NCBI GenBank assembly: GCA_040881945.1
Contig: JBBECF010000108.1
Location: 44,821 to 108,820, forward strand
DNA from: JBBECF01 sp040881945
GTDB lineage: Bacteria > Pseudomonadota > Alphaproteobacteria > Dongiales > Dongiaceae
Length of the DNA: 64,000 bases
Reading direction: 5' to 3'
Position numbers and translations under genes: made by a program. The stretch's first letter is position 1. The number at the start of each line of letters is the position of its first letter. Positions 9,255 to 17,250 of the stretch are shown here, in pieces. The notes beneath the pieces are model-generated. The model saw only the letters and a list, made by a program, of their open reading frames with translations. It was not told the origin of the DNA and did not search any database.

Positions 9255-10016
9255 ATGCAGGTCAAGGGACAGGCCGCCCTGGTCACCGGCGGCGGCTCGG
9301 GCATCGGCGCCGACGTGGCGCGCCACCTGGCGGCGGCGGGGGCCAGGGTCGCGGTCCTGGACATCGACGAGAACGGCGCCCGGACGGTGGCCGCGGAGAT
9401 CGGCGGCTTCGCCGTCGCCTGCGACGTGAGCGACGCCGCCGCCGGCGAGGCGGCGGTGGCCGCGGCGCGCGCCGCGCACGGGCCGGCGCGCATCCTGGTC
9501 AACGTCGCCGGCATCCTGATCCCGGGGCGCATCCTTGGCCGCGACGGACCGCTGCCGCTGGAAAAATTCAGGCGCGTCATCGACGTGAATCTGGTCGGCA
9601 CCTTCAACATGATGCGGCTGGCGGCCGCCGACATGGCCGGCCTCGACCCGTTGGAGGACGGCGAGCGCGGCGTGATCATTTCGACCTCGTCGGTCGCCGC
9701 CTATGAGGGGCAGATCGGCCAGGCCGCCTATGCGGCCTCGAAGGCCGGCATCGCCGGCCTGACCATCGCGGCGGCGCGCGATTTGGCGCGTTCGGGCATC
9801 CGCGTGCTGACCATCGCGCCCGGGCTGATCGCGACGCCGATGATGTCGAACCTGCCGCCCGAGGTGCAGAAGAGCCTGTGCGACTCGGTGCCGTTCCCGA
9901 CCCGCCTCGGCCACGCCCACGAATTTTCGCGCCTGGCCCTGCACATGATCGAGAACGTACTGCTGAACGGCGAGGTCGTGCGCCTGGACGGCGCGCTCCG
10001 CCTGGCGCCGAAGTAA
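9255..10016 (+). CDS. SDR-family 3-hydroxyacyl-CoA dehydrogenase type oxidoreductase
   Basis: A 253-residue short-chain dehydrogenase with the NAD motif TGGGSGIG (11-18), an Asp at the end of beta-2 (VLDIDENG) favouring NAD over NADP, NVAG, and the catalytic set Ser145/146, Tyr159 and Lys163 (YAASK). Length and segments such as PFPTRLGHAHEFSRL resemble type II 3-hydroxyacyl-CoA / 2-methyl-3-hydroxybutyryl-CoA dehydrogenases (HSD17B10-like). A GGGAGGCGG Shine-Dalgarno precedes the ATG. The exact acyl-CoA substrate is inferred. Confidence 0.9.
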   Translation: MQVKGQAALVTGGGSGIGADVARHLAAAGARVAVLDIDENGARTVAAEIGGFAVACDVSDAAAGEAAVAAARAAHGPARILVNVAGILIPGRILGRDGPLPLEKFRRVIDVNLVGTFNMMRLAAADMAGLDPLEDGERGVIISTSSVAAYEGQIGQAAYAASKAGIAGLTIAAARDLARSGIRVLTIAPGLIATPMMSNLPPEVQKSLCDSVPFPTRLGHAHEFSRLALHMIENVLLNGEVVRLDGALRLAPK

Positions 10017-10070
10017 CCGCTGGGGCCGCGCTTGGCGGCGGGGCGGCGCGGCAGTATGTTCTGCGGCGCC

Positions 10071-10514
10071 ATGGCCCGTTCCGCCGTCCCGCCGGTTTCC
10101 TTCTCCGCGCCGCCGAGTCTCGAGGAAATCGAGGAGATCGCGGCCCGCGCCTATGAATCGGTGCCCGCCGAACTGCGCCGCTTCGTCGGCGACGTGGCGA
10201 TCCGCGTCGAGGACTTTCCCGACGCGGAGACGGAGCAGGAGATGGAGCTGGAGTCGCCCTTCGACCTGCTCGGCCTCTATCGCGGCGTCGACCTGGCGCG
10301 CAAGAGCGTCACCGACGTGGTCGGCGACATCGACATGATCTTCCTCTACCGCCGGCCGCTGCTCGACGAGTGGTGCGAGACCGGCGAGAATCTGGCGCAT
10401 CTGGTGCGCAACGTCCTGATCCACGAGATCGGCCACCATTTCGGGCTCAGCGACGACGACATGGAGCGCATCGAGGCCGCGGCCGACGACGCGGACGAGC
10501 GCCGCCAGCACTAA
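10071..10514 (+). CDS. metallopeptidase family protein (zincin, HEXXH)
   Basis: A 147-residue minimal zincin-like protein. The zinc site is HEIGHHFG (His118, Glu119, His122), and the domain begins with LEEIEEIAARAYESVP and contains VEDFPDAE and IFLYRRPLL, as in the short 'possible zinc metallopeptidase' family common in actinobacteria and alphaproteobacteria. No signal peptide is seen, so it is probably cytoplasmic. The substrate is unknown. The gene lies 54 bases after the SDR gene on the same strand and almost touches the end of the UDG gene. Confidence 0.88.
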   Translation: MARSAVPPVSFSAPPSLEEIEEIAARAYESVPAELRRFVGDVAIRVEDFPDAETEQEMELESPFDLLGLYRGVDLARKSVTDVVGDIDMIFLYRRPLLDEWCETGENLAHLVRNVLIHEIGHHFGLSDDDMERIEAAADDADERRQH

Positions 10515-10516
10515 CG

Positions 10517-11137
10517 TCAAGGCCGGCGAGCATCGGATCGACCATCGCCGTCGGCGAGCACGGCGCGCACCCGCGCCCTGAGTTCCGGCAGCAGCTCCTC
10601 GGCGAACCACGGATTGCGCCGCAGCCAGGCGGTGTTGCGCCAGCTCGGATGCGGCAGCGGCCAGAAGCCGGGCGCCGCGTCGCGCCATTCGCGCACGGTC
10701 TCGGTCATGGTCCGGCCGCGGCCGAGATAGAAGACCTGGGCGTAGCGGCCGACGAGAAGCGTCAGTTCGATGCCGGGCAACGCCGTGCGCAGCCGGTCGT
10801 GCCACAACGGCGCGCATTCCGGGCGCGGCGGCAGGTCGCCGCCGCCCGGCGCCGTCCCCGGATAGCAGAATCCCATGGGCATGATGGCGATGCGGGCCTC
10901 GTCGTAGAACGCCGCGCGGTCGAGGCCTAGCCAATCGCGGAGTCGGTCGCCGCTCGGGTCGTTGAACGGCAGGCCGGTCCTGTGCACGCGCGTTCCCGGC
11001 GCCTGGCCGACGATCAGCAACCGCGCCGTCGGGCCTGCGCGCAGGACCGGCCGCGGCCCCTGGGGCAGATGCGCCGCGCAGACCCGGCAGGCGCGCGCCT
11101 CGGCGAGCAGGGCGGGCAGCGTCTCGCCGCCGCTCAT
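10517..11137 (-). CDS. uracil-DNA glycosylase family protein
   Basis: A 206-residue UDG-superfamily protein with GQAPGTRVHRTGLPFND as motif I and HPSWRN as motif II. Four Cys at 17, 20, 91 and 108 have the spacing expected for the [4Fe-4S] cluster of family 4/5-like enzymes, which remove uracil or deaminated bases. The ATG overlaps the stop of the upstream sirtuin gene as ATGA (11134-11137), so the two are probably co-translated. The exact UDG family and base specificity are not settled by the sequence alone. Confidence 0.88.
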   Translation of the reverse strand: MSGGETLPALLAEARACRVCAAHLPQGPRPVLRAGPTARLLIVGQAPGTRVHRTGLPFNDPSGDRLRDWLGLDRAAFYDEARIAIMPMGFCYPGTAPGGGDLPPRPECAPLWHDRLRTALPGIELTLLVGRYAQVFYLGRGRTMTETVREWRDAAPGFWPLPHPSWRNTAWLRRNPWFAEELLPELRARVRAVLADGDGRSDARRP

Positions 11138-11868
11138 TCCGCCGCCAGCAGCCGGTCCACATAGGCCGGCACGACGCGGCCGGCGGGACCATAGACGCAC
11201 TCGGCGAACAGGCCCTGGCCGTCGGATGGCTCGAGGTTCAGCTCGACCGTATGGGCGCCGGCGGCCCGCGCCTCGCGCACGAACCCGGCGGCCGGATAGA
11301 CCGTGCCCGATGTCCCGATGGCGACGAACAGGTCGCATGTCGCGAGCGCCGCGGCGATGCGGTCCATCTCGAGCGGCATCTCGCCGAACCATACGACGTG
11401 GGGCCGACACGCCCCGGCGGCGGCACAACCGGCGCAGACCGTGGCCCTGTCGATGTCGCCGCGCCAGTCGACGACGATTCCGCAGGTGCCGCAGCGCGCC
11501 TTCAAGAGCTCGCCGTGCATGTGGATCAGATTGCGGCTGCCGGCGCGTTCGTGCAGGTCGTCGATGTTCTGGGTCACGAGCAGGAGCGGCCCGGACCAGC
11601 GCCGCTCCAGCTCCGCCAGCGCGCGATGCGCCGGGTTGGGCGCGATCGTCGGCCCGCAGAGCCGGCGTCGGCGCGCGTTGTAGAAGGCGTGCACCCGGTC
11701 GGGGTGCCTGGCGAAGGCCTCGGGCGTCGCCACGTCCTCGACCCGAACGCGCGCCCAGATGCCATCGGCGTCGCGGAAGGTGTCGAGCCCGGATTCCTTC
11801 GAGACGCCGGCGCCGGTCAGGACGACGATGGACCGCCCGCGCGCCGTTTCCGCGGTTCGTTCGCGCAT
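11134..11868 (-). CDS. cobB: NAD-dependent sirtuin protein deacylase
   Basis: A 244-residue sirtuin. It has GAGVSKESGLDTFR for NAD binding (19-32), TQNIDDLHERAG (99-110), catalytic His in HMHGE (116-120), and a structural zinc site of Cys126, 129, 145 and 148. FYNARR at 62-67 supplies Tyr63 and Arg66, the pair that in SIRT5 and CobB allows removal of succinyl or malonyl groups besides acetyl. It is transcribed with the UDG gene. Its start overlaps, on the opposite strand, a possible upstream ATG of the phosphatase gene. Confidence 0.93.
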   Translation of the reverse strand: MRERTAETARGRSIVVLTGAGVSKESGLDTFRDADGIWARVRVEDVATPEAFARHPDRVHAFYNARRRRLCGPTIAPNPAHRALAELERRWSGPLLLVTQNIDDLHERAGSRNLIHMHGELLKARCGTCGIVVDWRGDIDRATVCAGCAAAGACRPHVVWFGEMPLEMDRIAAALATCDLFVAIGTSGTVYPAAGFVREARAAGAHTVELNLEPSDGQGLFAECVYGPAGRVVPAYVDRLLAAE

Positions 11869-11917
11869 GGCGGATCGCTATGATGCCCGGCGCACCGAGT
11901 CAACAACGGAGCCGGCG

Positions 11918-12391
11918 TTGGTCCGCGTCCTCTTCGTGTGCCTGGGCAACATCTGCCGCTCGCCGACGGCCGAGGGCGTCTGCCGTCAGCGCGTCGTGGC
12001 GGCCGGTCTCGACGACCAATTCGCCGCCGACTCCGCTGGCACCAGCGACTTCAACGCCGGCAGCCCGCCGGACCCGCGGGCGATCGCCGAGGCGGCGGCG
12101 CACGGCATCGACCTGTCGGGCCTGCGCGCCCGCAGGGAGACCGCCGAGGACTTCGACTGCTTCGACCTCGTCCTCGCCATGGACCGCGCCAACCGGCGCG
12201 ACCTGCGGCGGCTGGCCCCGGCGGACGCCAAGGGGCGGCCGCGCCTGCTGCTCGACTACGCGCCCGCGCTCGGCCGGCTGGAGATCCCGGACCCCTTTCT
12301 CGGCGGGCCGGCCGACTATCGGCTCGCCTTCGAGTTGATCGCGGCCGGCGTCGACGGGCTGCTCGACGCGCTGCGGCGCCCGCCAGATTGA
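11918..12391 (+). CDS. low-molecular-weight protein-tyrosine phosphatase
   Basis: A 157-residue LMW-PTP with the P-loop CLGNICRSPTAEG (Cys8, Arg14), the family N-terminal VLFVCxGN and a general-acid Asp in IPDPFLGG. The start is inferred to be TTG at 11918, because GGAG lies six bases upstream and the protein then has the family length. An in-frame ATG at 11867 would add 17 unmatched residues and overlap the divergent sirtuin start. Substrates in alphaproteobacteria are not well known; some members act on exopolysaccharide tyrosine kinases. Confidence 0.9.
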   Translation: MVRVLFVCLGNICRSPTAEGVCRQRVVAAGLDDQFAADSAGTSDFNAGSPPDPRAIAEAAAHGIDLSGLRARRETAEDFDCFDLVLAMDRANRRDLRRLAPADAKGRPRLLLDYAPALGRLEIPDPFLGGPADYRLAFELIAAGVDGLLDALRRPPD

Positions 12392-12414
12392 CCGCGATTG
12401 GCGTCGCGGATTCC

Positions 12415-12744
12415 CTATCGGACGACGACGGATAGCTCGGCGCGGGCCTTACGCTTCGGACCGACGGTAATCTGAACGTCCTGACCGAGCGCCGTCAGAA
12501 ACTCCATGAGACGCTCGACGGAGAACGTGCCGGACTGGCCGCGCATCAAGGCGGAAACGTGCGGCTGCTTGATCCCCAGGACCTCGCCTGCCTGGCTCTG
12601 CGTCAAGTCGCGTTCCTTGATCAGGCGATAGATTTGCAGTGTGAGGCGCGCCTTGAGCTGTTCACGCTCCGGGTTCGGGAAGCCCAAATCGGCAAACACG
12701 TTGCCGCTGCTTTCCGTAACCCCGATCTTCGGTTTCCTGGCCAT
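12415..12744 (-). CDS. XRE-type antitoxin of a HigBA/RelE-like pair
   Basis: A 109-residue helix-turn-helix protein: KARLTLQIYRLIKERDLTQS, then QAGEVLGIKQPHVSALMRG forms the HTH, and FSVERLMEFLTALGQDVQI the dimer segment. It belongs to the HigA-2/XRE group encoded downstream of RelE-like toxins. It starts two bases after the toxin stop, so the pair is one operon. By analogy it binds the toxin and represses the promoter at 13116-13145. Confidence 0.9.
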   Translation of the reverse strand: MARKPKIGVTESSGNVFADLGFPNPEREQLKARLTLQIYRLIKERDLTQSQAGEVLGIKQPHVSALMRGQSGTFSVERLMEFLTALGQDVQITVGPKRKARAELSVVVR

Positions 12745-12746
12745 GA

Positions 12747-13097
12747 CTAATTCAGCCTTTCTCTATAATCCTGCACGGCGGCGGCAAGCCGATGCTCGAT
12801 CATGTCTATTTGCCTCTTGGGCGTGGCGACGCCCTTCGTGGATTTCTTCTCGAAGGCATGTAGAACGTAGATCGCGTCCCGAAATCGCAGCGTGTACACG
12901 GCTCGATATGTGCGGCTGTCGTCGGACGCGACGATTTCAAGCACGGATCGTCCTGCGAAGCCCTTCAACGCCTTCACGGTGGGGTACTCCTCGCCGCATT
13001 GGGCGGCGTACAGCGCCTGTCCGATGTGCCGTTGAACGGTTTTCGGGAACGTCTTGAGATCCCGTCTCGACGACCCAATCCACCGGACAGGCTTCAT
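12747..13097 (-). CDS. RelE/HigB-like (Gp49-type) toxin
   Basis: A 116-residue protein with the phage-derived Gp49-like HigB fold: VRWIGSSRRDLKTFP near the start, VKALKGFAGRSVLEI, then YRAVYTLRFRDAIYVLHAFE and KKSTKGVATPKRQIDMI at the end. In this family the toxin gene precedes the antitoxin, and toxins cleave ribosome-bound mRNA. The start is chosen at the ATG with GGAG upstream; a longer frame to 13145 would begin inside the promoter. Lower GC than its neighbours suggests mobility. The pair appears intact. Confidence 0.88.
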   Translation of the reverse strand: MKPVRWIGSSRRDLKTFPKTVQRHIGQALYAAQCGEEYPTVKALKGFAGRSVLEIVASDDSRTYRAVYTLRFRDAIYVLHAFEKKSTKGVATPKRQIDMIEHRLAAAVQDYRERLN

Positions 13098-13115
13098 CTC
13101 GGACTCCACAATACG

Positions 13116-13145
13116 AATATACGTCTTTTTGTATAGTTCTGTCAA
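13116..13145 (-). promoter_or_regulatory. predicted toxin-antitoxin promoter with possible operator
   Basis: On the minus strand a consensus TTGACA (13145-13140) is followed by 18 bases and TATATT (13121-13116), 19 bases before the toxin ATG. The partly symmetric ACGTATATTCGT around the -10 could be the antitoxin operator. The promoter strength is unusual for this GC-rich window. Confidence 0.7.
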
Positions 13146-13206
13146 CCGGCGGCGCCCGCCCGCCGCCGCAGGGTGCCTCCCGAAGCCGTGACGAGTCTCA
13201 AGCGCG

Positions 13207-13237
13207 ATCCGCCGGCGACTATCTGCCGCCGGCGGAT
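13207..13237 (-). terminator. strong hairpin just downstream of catalase
   Basis: ATCCGCCGGCG (13207-13217) and CGCCGGCGGAT (13227-13237) form a perfect 11-bp stem with a 9-base loop, 13 bases beyond the catalase stop. There is no T-run on the catalase strand, so it may be a weak terminator or an mRNA end stabiliser. Confidence 0.45.
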
Positions 13238-13250
13238 TTCCATGCCCGCG

Positions 13251-14708
13251 CTATTCGGCGGCCGCCCTCCGCGGCTTGAGCGCGGCGCGGACGCCCGCGC
13301 CATAGGCCGGATCGATCTTGTCGAAATGGCCGAGCTGGCGCTCGACGATGAAATCCGGCACGCCGGCCATCGCCGCCGCGATGTTCGAGAACAGCCGCTG
13401 CTTCCCGCCGTCGTCGAACAACCGGAACAAGGCGCGGGGCTGGCTGTAATCGTCGTTGCCCTCGCGGTGGTTGTAGCGATCCGCGTCGCCGGAAATCCTG
13501 AGCGGCGGCTCCTTCACATCCGGGCGTTCGGCGGGGCCGTCGAACGAGTTGGGCTCGTAATAGGCGTCCGGCTGCGGGTTGTTCGGCGTGAACCGCATCG
13601 CCCCGTCCTTGTGATAGTTATGGACCGGGCATTTCGGCGCGTTCACCGGCAACGCCTCGTAATGCGTCCCGAGGCGGTGACGATGCGCGTCGGCATAGGA
13701 GAAGATCCGCGCCTGCAACATCTTGTCGGGCGAGAAGCCGATGCCCGGAACGATATTGGAGGGGCTGAACGCCGCCTGCTCGATCTCGGCGAAGTAGTTG
13801 TCGGGGTTACGGTTGAGTTCCATCACGCCGACCTCGATGAGCGGGTAGTCGCCGTGCGGCCACACCTTGGTGAGGTCGAAGGGATTGTACGGCGTTTTCT
13901 CGGCGTCCATCTCCGGCATGATCTGGACGCAGAATTTCCATTTCGGAAACTCGCCGCGTTCGATCGCGCCGAACAAATCCTCCTGCGTCGATTCGCGCGT
14001 GCGGCCGATGACACGGGCAGCCTCTTCATTCGTCCAGTGCTTGTGGCCCTGCATGGTCTTGAAGTGGAATTTCACCCAGAAGCGCTCGTTCTTCGCGTTG
14101 ATGAAGCTGTAGGTGTGGCTGCCGTAGCCGTTGATGTGGCGCACGTCGGTCGGCAAGCCGCGATCGGACATCAAGATCGTCACCTGATGGAGAGATTCGG
14201 GCGACAGCGACCAGAAATCCCACATCGCGGTCGGCGAGCGGAGATTGGTTTTCGGGTGGCGCTTTTGCGTGTGGATGAAGTCCGGAAACTTCATCGGATC
14301 GCGGACGAAGAACACCGGGGTGTTATTGCCGACAAGATCCCAATTGCCCTCCTCGGTGTAGAACTTGAGCGCGAAGCCGCGCACGTCGCGCTCGGCGTCG
14401 GCGGCGCCCTGCTCGCCCGCCACGATCGAGAAGCGCGCGATCATTTCGGTCTTCTTGCCGACGGCGGCGAACGCCTTGGCCTTGGTGTATCTGGCGATGT
14501 CCTTGGTGATCGTGAGCGTGCCGTAAGCCCCCCAGCCCTTGGCGTGGACGGTGCGTTCGGGGATGCGCTCCCGGTTCTGATGCGCCAGCTTTTCGAGCAA
14601 CTGGTAATCCTGCATCAACACCGGTCCGCGCGGGCCGGCGGTGATCGAATTCTGGTTGTCGGGGACGGGGCTACCCGCGGTGGTGGTCAAAGTCGGTCGC
14701 TTGGCCAT
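13251..14708 (-). CDS. katA: catalase (small-subunit, heme)
   Basis: A 485-residue clade 3-type monofunctional heme catalase that disproportionates hydrogen peroxide. Distal His55 (TVHAKGWGAYG), distal Asn128 (VGNNTPVFFVRD) and proximal heme-ligand Tyr338 (RIFSYADAHRHRLG) are all present, as is the NADPH-binding region around RHINGYGSHTYSF. There is no signal peptide, so it is cytoplasmic. GGAGGAGAT lies before the ATG. A Fur-family-like inverted repeat sits in its promoter (14801-14815), so peroxide or iron control is likely. Confidence 0.96.
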   Translation of the reverse strand: MAKRPTLTTTAGSPVPDNQNSITAGPRGPVLMQDYQLLEKLAHQNRERIPERTVHAKGWGAYGTLTITKDIARYTKAKAFAAVGKKTEMIARFSIVAGEQGAADAERDVRGFALKFYTEEGNWDLVGNNTPVFFVRDPMKFPDFIHTQKRHPKTNLRSPTAMWDFWSLSPESLHQVTILMSDRGLPTDVRHINGYGSHTYSFINAKNERFWVKFHFKTMQGHKHWTNEEAARVIGRTRESTQEDLFGAIERGEFPKWKFCVQIMPEMDAEKTPYNPFDLTKVWPHGDYPLIEVGVMELNRNPDNYFAEIEQAAFSPSNIVPGIGFSPDKMLQARIFSYADAHRHRLGTHYEALPVNAPKCPVHNYHKDGAMRFTPNNPQPDAYYEPNSFDGPAERPDVKEPPLRISGDADRYNHREGNDDYSQPRALFRLFDDGGKQRLFSNIAAAMAGVPDFIVERQLGHFDKIDPAYGAGVRAALKPRRAAAE

Positions 14709-14797
14709 GGGAATAGATCTCCTCCGAACATGCTAAAGGCCTACAATGAAAGGCATTTCTACGCGGCTGGTTACAAGGGCCCGAGGCGTCTCGGATT

Positions 14798-14825
14798 ACA
14801 TTAGAATATTTCTAAATTAAGTCAA
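14798..14825 (-). promoter_or_regulatory. catalase promoter with Irr/PerR-like operator
   Basis: On the minus strand TTGACT (14825-14820), a 16-base spacer and TAATGT (14803-14798) form a plausible promoter. The spacer and -10 are covered by the 15-base inverted repeat TTAGAAATATTCTAA (14801-14815), with perfect 6-bp arms TTAGAA/TTCTAA. This resembles the operators of alphaproteobacterial Fur-superfamily regulators (Irr boxes, and PerR-type boxes with similar arms). A bound repressor would block polymerase directly. The regulator is not identified. Confidence 0.6.
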
Positions 14826-14845
14826 GCGCGATAACTCGCACCCGC

Positions 14846-15385
14846 TCACGGCCGGGTCAGCGCATAGCTGCGCTCGGCCCGGTGGATCGCCGCGGTGTGG
14901 GCGAGGAAGCTGGAATAGAGCGTGAAGTGGGTGACCTCGAAGGGGTCGCTGCGGAACAGGCTGTGGCGCGCCAGGAATTCCTGCACCTTGACGATCGGCG
15001 GGCCCTTGGGCCGGGCGAGCGCGACATGCGGCGTGAACTTCTTGCCGTCGGGCGGCAGCCCGGCGCGCACCACCGCCGATTCGATCTTGTCGTGCAGGTG
15101 GTGCAACGCCGGCTCGCGCGCGACACCCGCCCATAGCGAGCGCAGCCGGGCGCCGCCGCCGAAATGGCCGACGCCGGCCAGCGTCAGCGTGAAGCCCGGG
15201 GCGCGGATCGCGGCCAGGGCGGCGTCGACGTCCTCGATCGCGCCGTTGTCGAGCTCGCCGAGGAAGCGCAGCGTCAGGTGGAAGTTCTCCGGCGGCGCCC
15301 AGCGCGTGTCCGGCACGCCGGCGCACAGCAGCCGGAGCTGCCAGCGCACCGCGTCGGGAAGCGGAATCGCGACGAACATCCGCAT
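14846..15385 (-). CDS. thpR: RNA 2',3'-cyclic phosphodiesterase (2H phosphoesterase)
   Basis: A 179-residue 2H-superfamily protein formerly called 2'-5' RNA ligase. The first motif is HLTLRFLG (His36, Thr38). The second reads HVALAR (His120), with Ala where most relatives have Thr, so the second half-site is altered though its His is kept. The start MRMFVAIPLP matches the family; ATG 15379 is an alternative. Members open 2',3'-cyclic phosphates or 2'-5' linkages in RNA. It follows the aldo/keto reductase gene on the same strand after about 30 bases. Confidence 0.92.
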   Translation of the reverse strand: MRMFVAIPLPDAVRWQLRLLCAGVPDTRWAPPENFHLTLRFLGELDNGAIEDVDAALAAIRAPGFTLTLAGVGHFGGGARLRSLWAGVAREPALHHLHDKIESAVVRAGLPPDGKKFTPHVALARPKGPPIVKVQEFLARHSLFRSDPFEVTHFTLYSSFLAHTAAIHRAERSYALTRP

Positions 15386-15414
15386 GTGCAGGGTCCCGCA
15401 GCCGCCGCCGCCGG

Positions 15415-16455
15415 TCAGGGGCAGGGATAAGTATAGCGCGCGTGGATCGCGTCGATGGCGTCGAGCACGTCCCGGTCGAGCCGCAGCTCGATGCTGGCGA
15501 TGTCGGCCGCCAGTTGGTCGAGATCGGTGGCGCCGATGATCGTGCTGGTCACGAAGGTCCGGCCGTTGACGAAGGCGAGCGCCAGGCGCGCCGGATCGAG
15601 GCCGCGCTCGCGCGCCAGCGCGACATAGGCGGCCGTCGCGGCGTCGGCCTGCGGCCCGCGATAGCGCCGGAAATGCCCGAACCGGGTGAGGCGCGCGCCG
15701 GCCGGCGCGGCGCCGTCGAGGTACTTGCCCGAGAGCACGCCCATGCCGAGCGGCGAATAGGCGAGCAGCCCGCACTGCTCGCGGGCCGCGACCTCGGCCA
15801 GCCCGACCTCGAAGCTGCGGTTGAGCAGGTTGTAGGGGTTCTGGACGCTGACCATGCGCGGGCCCCGCCCGGCCTCGGCCGCGGCCAGGTGGCGCATCGT
15901 CCCCCAGGCGGTCTCGTTCGACAGGCCGACATGGCGGACCTTGCCGGCGCGCACCAGCTCGCCGAGCACCGCCAGCGTCTCCTCGACCGGCGTGCCGCCG
16001 TCGTCCGCCGGCCCGTCATAGCCGAGCCGTCCGAACACGTTGGTGCGGCGGTCCGGCCAATGCAGTTGATAGAGATCGACATAATCGGTGCGCAGGCGCG
16101 CGAGGCTGGCGTCGAGCGCCGCCTCGATGTTGCGGCGGTCGAGGCGCAGCCGGCCGTCGCGCACATAGGTCAGGCGCGGATCGGGGCCCGCCACCTTGGT
16201 CGCGAGCACGATGCGGTCGCGCCCGCCGCGGCCGGCCAGCCAGGTCCCGATATAGGATTCGGTGCGGCCGTAGGTTTCGGCGCGCGGCGGCACCGGGTAC
16301 ATTTCCGCCGCGTCCCAGAAATTGACGCCGCGGTCGAGCGCGAAGTCCATCTGGGCATGGGCCTCGGCCTCGCTGTTCTGCTCGCCCCAGGTCATCGTCC
16401 CGAGACAGATCGCGCTGACGCGGAGCTCGGTGCGGCCGAGGCGCCGGTATTCCAT
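15415..16455 (-). CDS. aldo/keto reductase, Tas-like
   Basis: A 346-residue NADPH-dependent aldo/keto reductase, the same length as E. coli Tas. The catalytic tetrad is Asp48, Tyr53, Lys87 and His132 (LHWPDR), and the cofactor segment near the C-terminus is TSTIIGATDLDQL. The N-terminal MEYRRLGRTELRVSAICLGT is typical of the AKR11/12-like group. GGGAG precedes the ATG. The physiological substrate is not evident. Confidence 0.92.
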   Translation of the reverse strand: MEYRRLGRTELRVSAICLGTMTWGEQNSEAEAHAQMDFALDRGVNFWDAAEMYPVPPRAETYGRTESYIGTWLAGRGGRDRIVLATKVAGPDPRLTYVRDGRLRLDRRNIEAALDASLARLRTDYVDLYQLHWPDRRTNVFGRLGYDGPADDGGTPVEETLAVLGELVRAGKVRHVGLSNETAWGTMRHLAAAEAGRGPRMVSVQNPYNLLNRSFEVGLAEVAAREQCGLLAYSPLGMGVLSGKYLDGAAPAGARLTRFGHFRRYRGPQADAATAAYVALARERGLDPARLALAFVNGRTFVTSTIIGATDLDQLAADIASIELRLDRDVLDAIDAIHARYTYPCP

Positions 16456-16539
16456 AGACGATCTCCCGAAATTTCCCCGCGCCGCGGCGAATCTCCCCGT
16501 TCGGGCCGGCCGCGACAAGGGAAAAGTGCCCTGCCGTCC

Positions 16540-17250
16540 CTATCCTGGCGGACCGTCGGCCGCGGCGCGCTTGATCGCGCGCAAGAGGTGCGGCAGGAGG
16601 CGCTCGACGATGAGCGCGACGCCGGCCGCGTTGGGATGGATCCCATCGGGCTGGTTCAAGGCCGGATCGGCGGCGATGCCGTCGAGGAAGAACGGATAGA
16701 ATTCGATGCCGTGCCGCTCCGCCAGCGCCGGAAAGACGCCGTCGAAGGCGGCGCCGTATTCGGGCCCCAGATTGGGCGGCGCCCGCATGCCCGTCAGCAG
16801 CACGGCGCGGCCCTCGGCGCCGAGCCGCGCCAGGATCGCGTCGAGATTGGCCTCGGTCGCGGCCGGATCGAGGCCGCGCAGCCCGTCGTTTCCGCCGAGC
16901 TCGACGATCACCACCTCGGGATCCTCGGCCAGCGCCCAGTCCAGGCGCGCCAGCCCGCCGGCGGTGGTGTCGCCGGAGACGCCGCCGTCGATCACCCGCG
17001 CCGCCACCCCGGCCGCCGTCAGCGCCGCCTCGAGCCGGGCCGGGAAACCGTCCGCCGCGGCCAGGCCGTAGCCGGCGGTCAGGCTGTCGCCGAAGGCCAG
17101 CACGCGCACCGGCTCGGCCGCCGCCGCGCCGGCCGTCAACCAGGCGGCGAGCAGCAGCCCCGCGTTGACACATCGGCGCGCCGCGCCATATCGGAGGGGC
17201 CTAAGATCCCCGCCCGGCCGATCCTGCACCCTGGAATAAGACACGCGCAT
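16540..17250 (-). CDS. tesA: arylesterase / lysophospholipase (SGNH hydrolase)
   Basis: A 236-residue SGNH hydrolase with block I FGDSLTAGYGL carrying the nucleophile Ser, block II Gly in DGGVSGDTT, block III GGNDGLRG and block V DGIHPNAAG with the Asp-His pair. A hydrophobic stretch (NAGLLLAAWLTAGAAAAEP) is a signal peptide, placing the enzyme in the periplasm. ATG at 17250 gives a long N-region and overlaps the divergent ABC gene start in a shared CATG; GTG at 17229 is an alternative start. Divergent tesA next to ybbA-ybbP is a conserved arrangement. Confidence 0.9.
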   Translation of the reverse strand: MRVSYSRVQDRPGGDLRPLRYGAARRCVNAGLLLAAWLTAGAAAAEPVRVLAFGDSLTAGYGLAAADGFPARLEAALTAAGVAARVIDGGVSGDTTAGGLARLDWALAEDPEVVIVELGGNDGLRGLDPAATEANLDAILARLGAEGRAVLLTGMRAPPNLGPEYGAAFDGVFPALAERHGIEFYPFFLDGIAADPALNQPDGIHPNAAGVALIVERLLPHLLRAIKRAAADGPPG

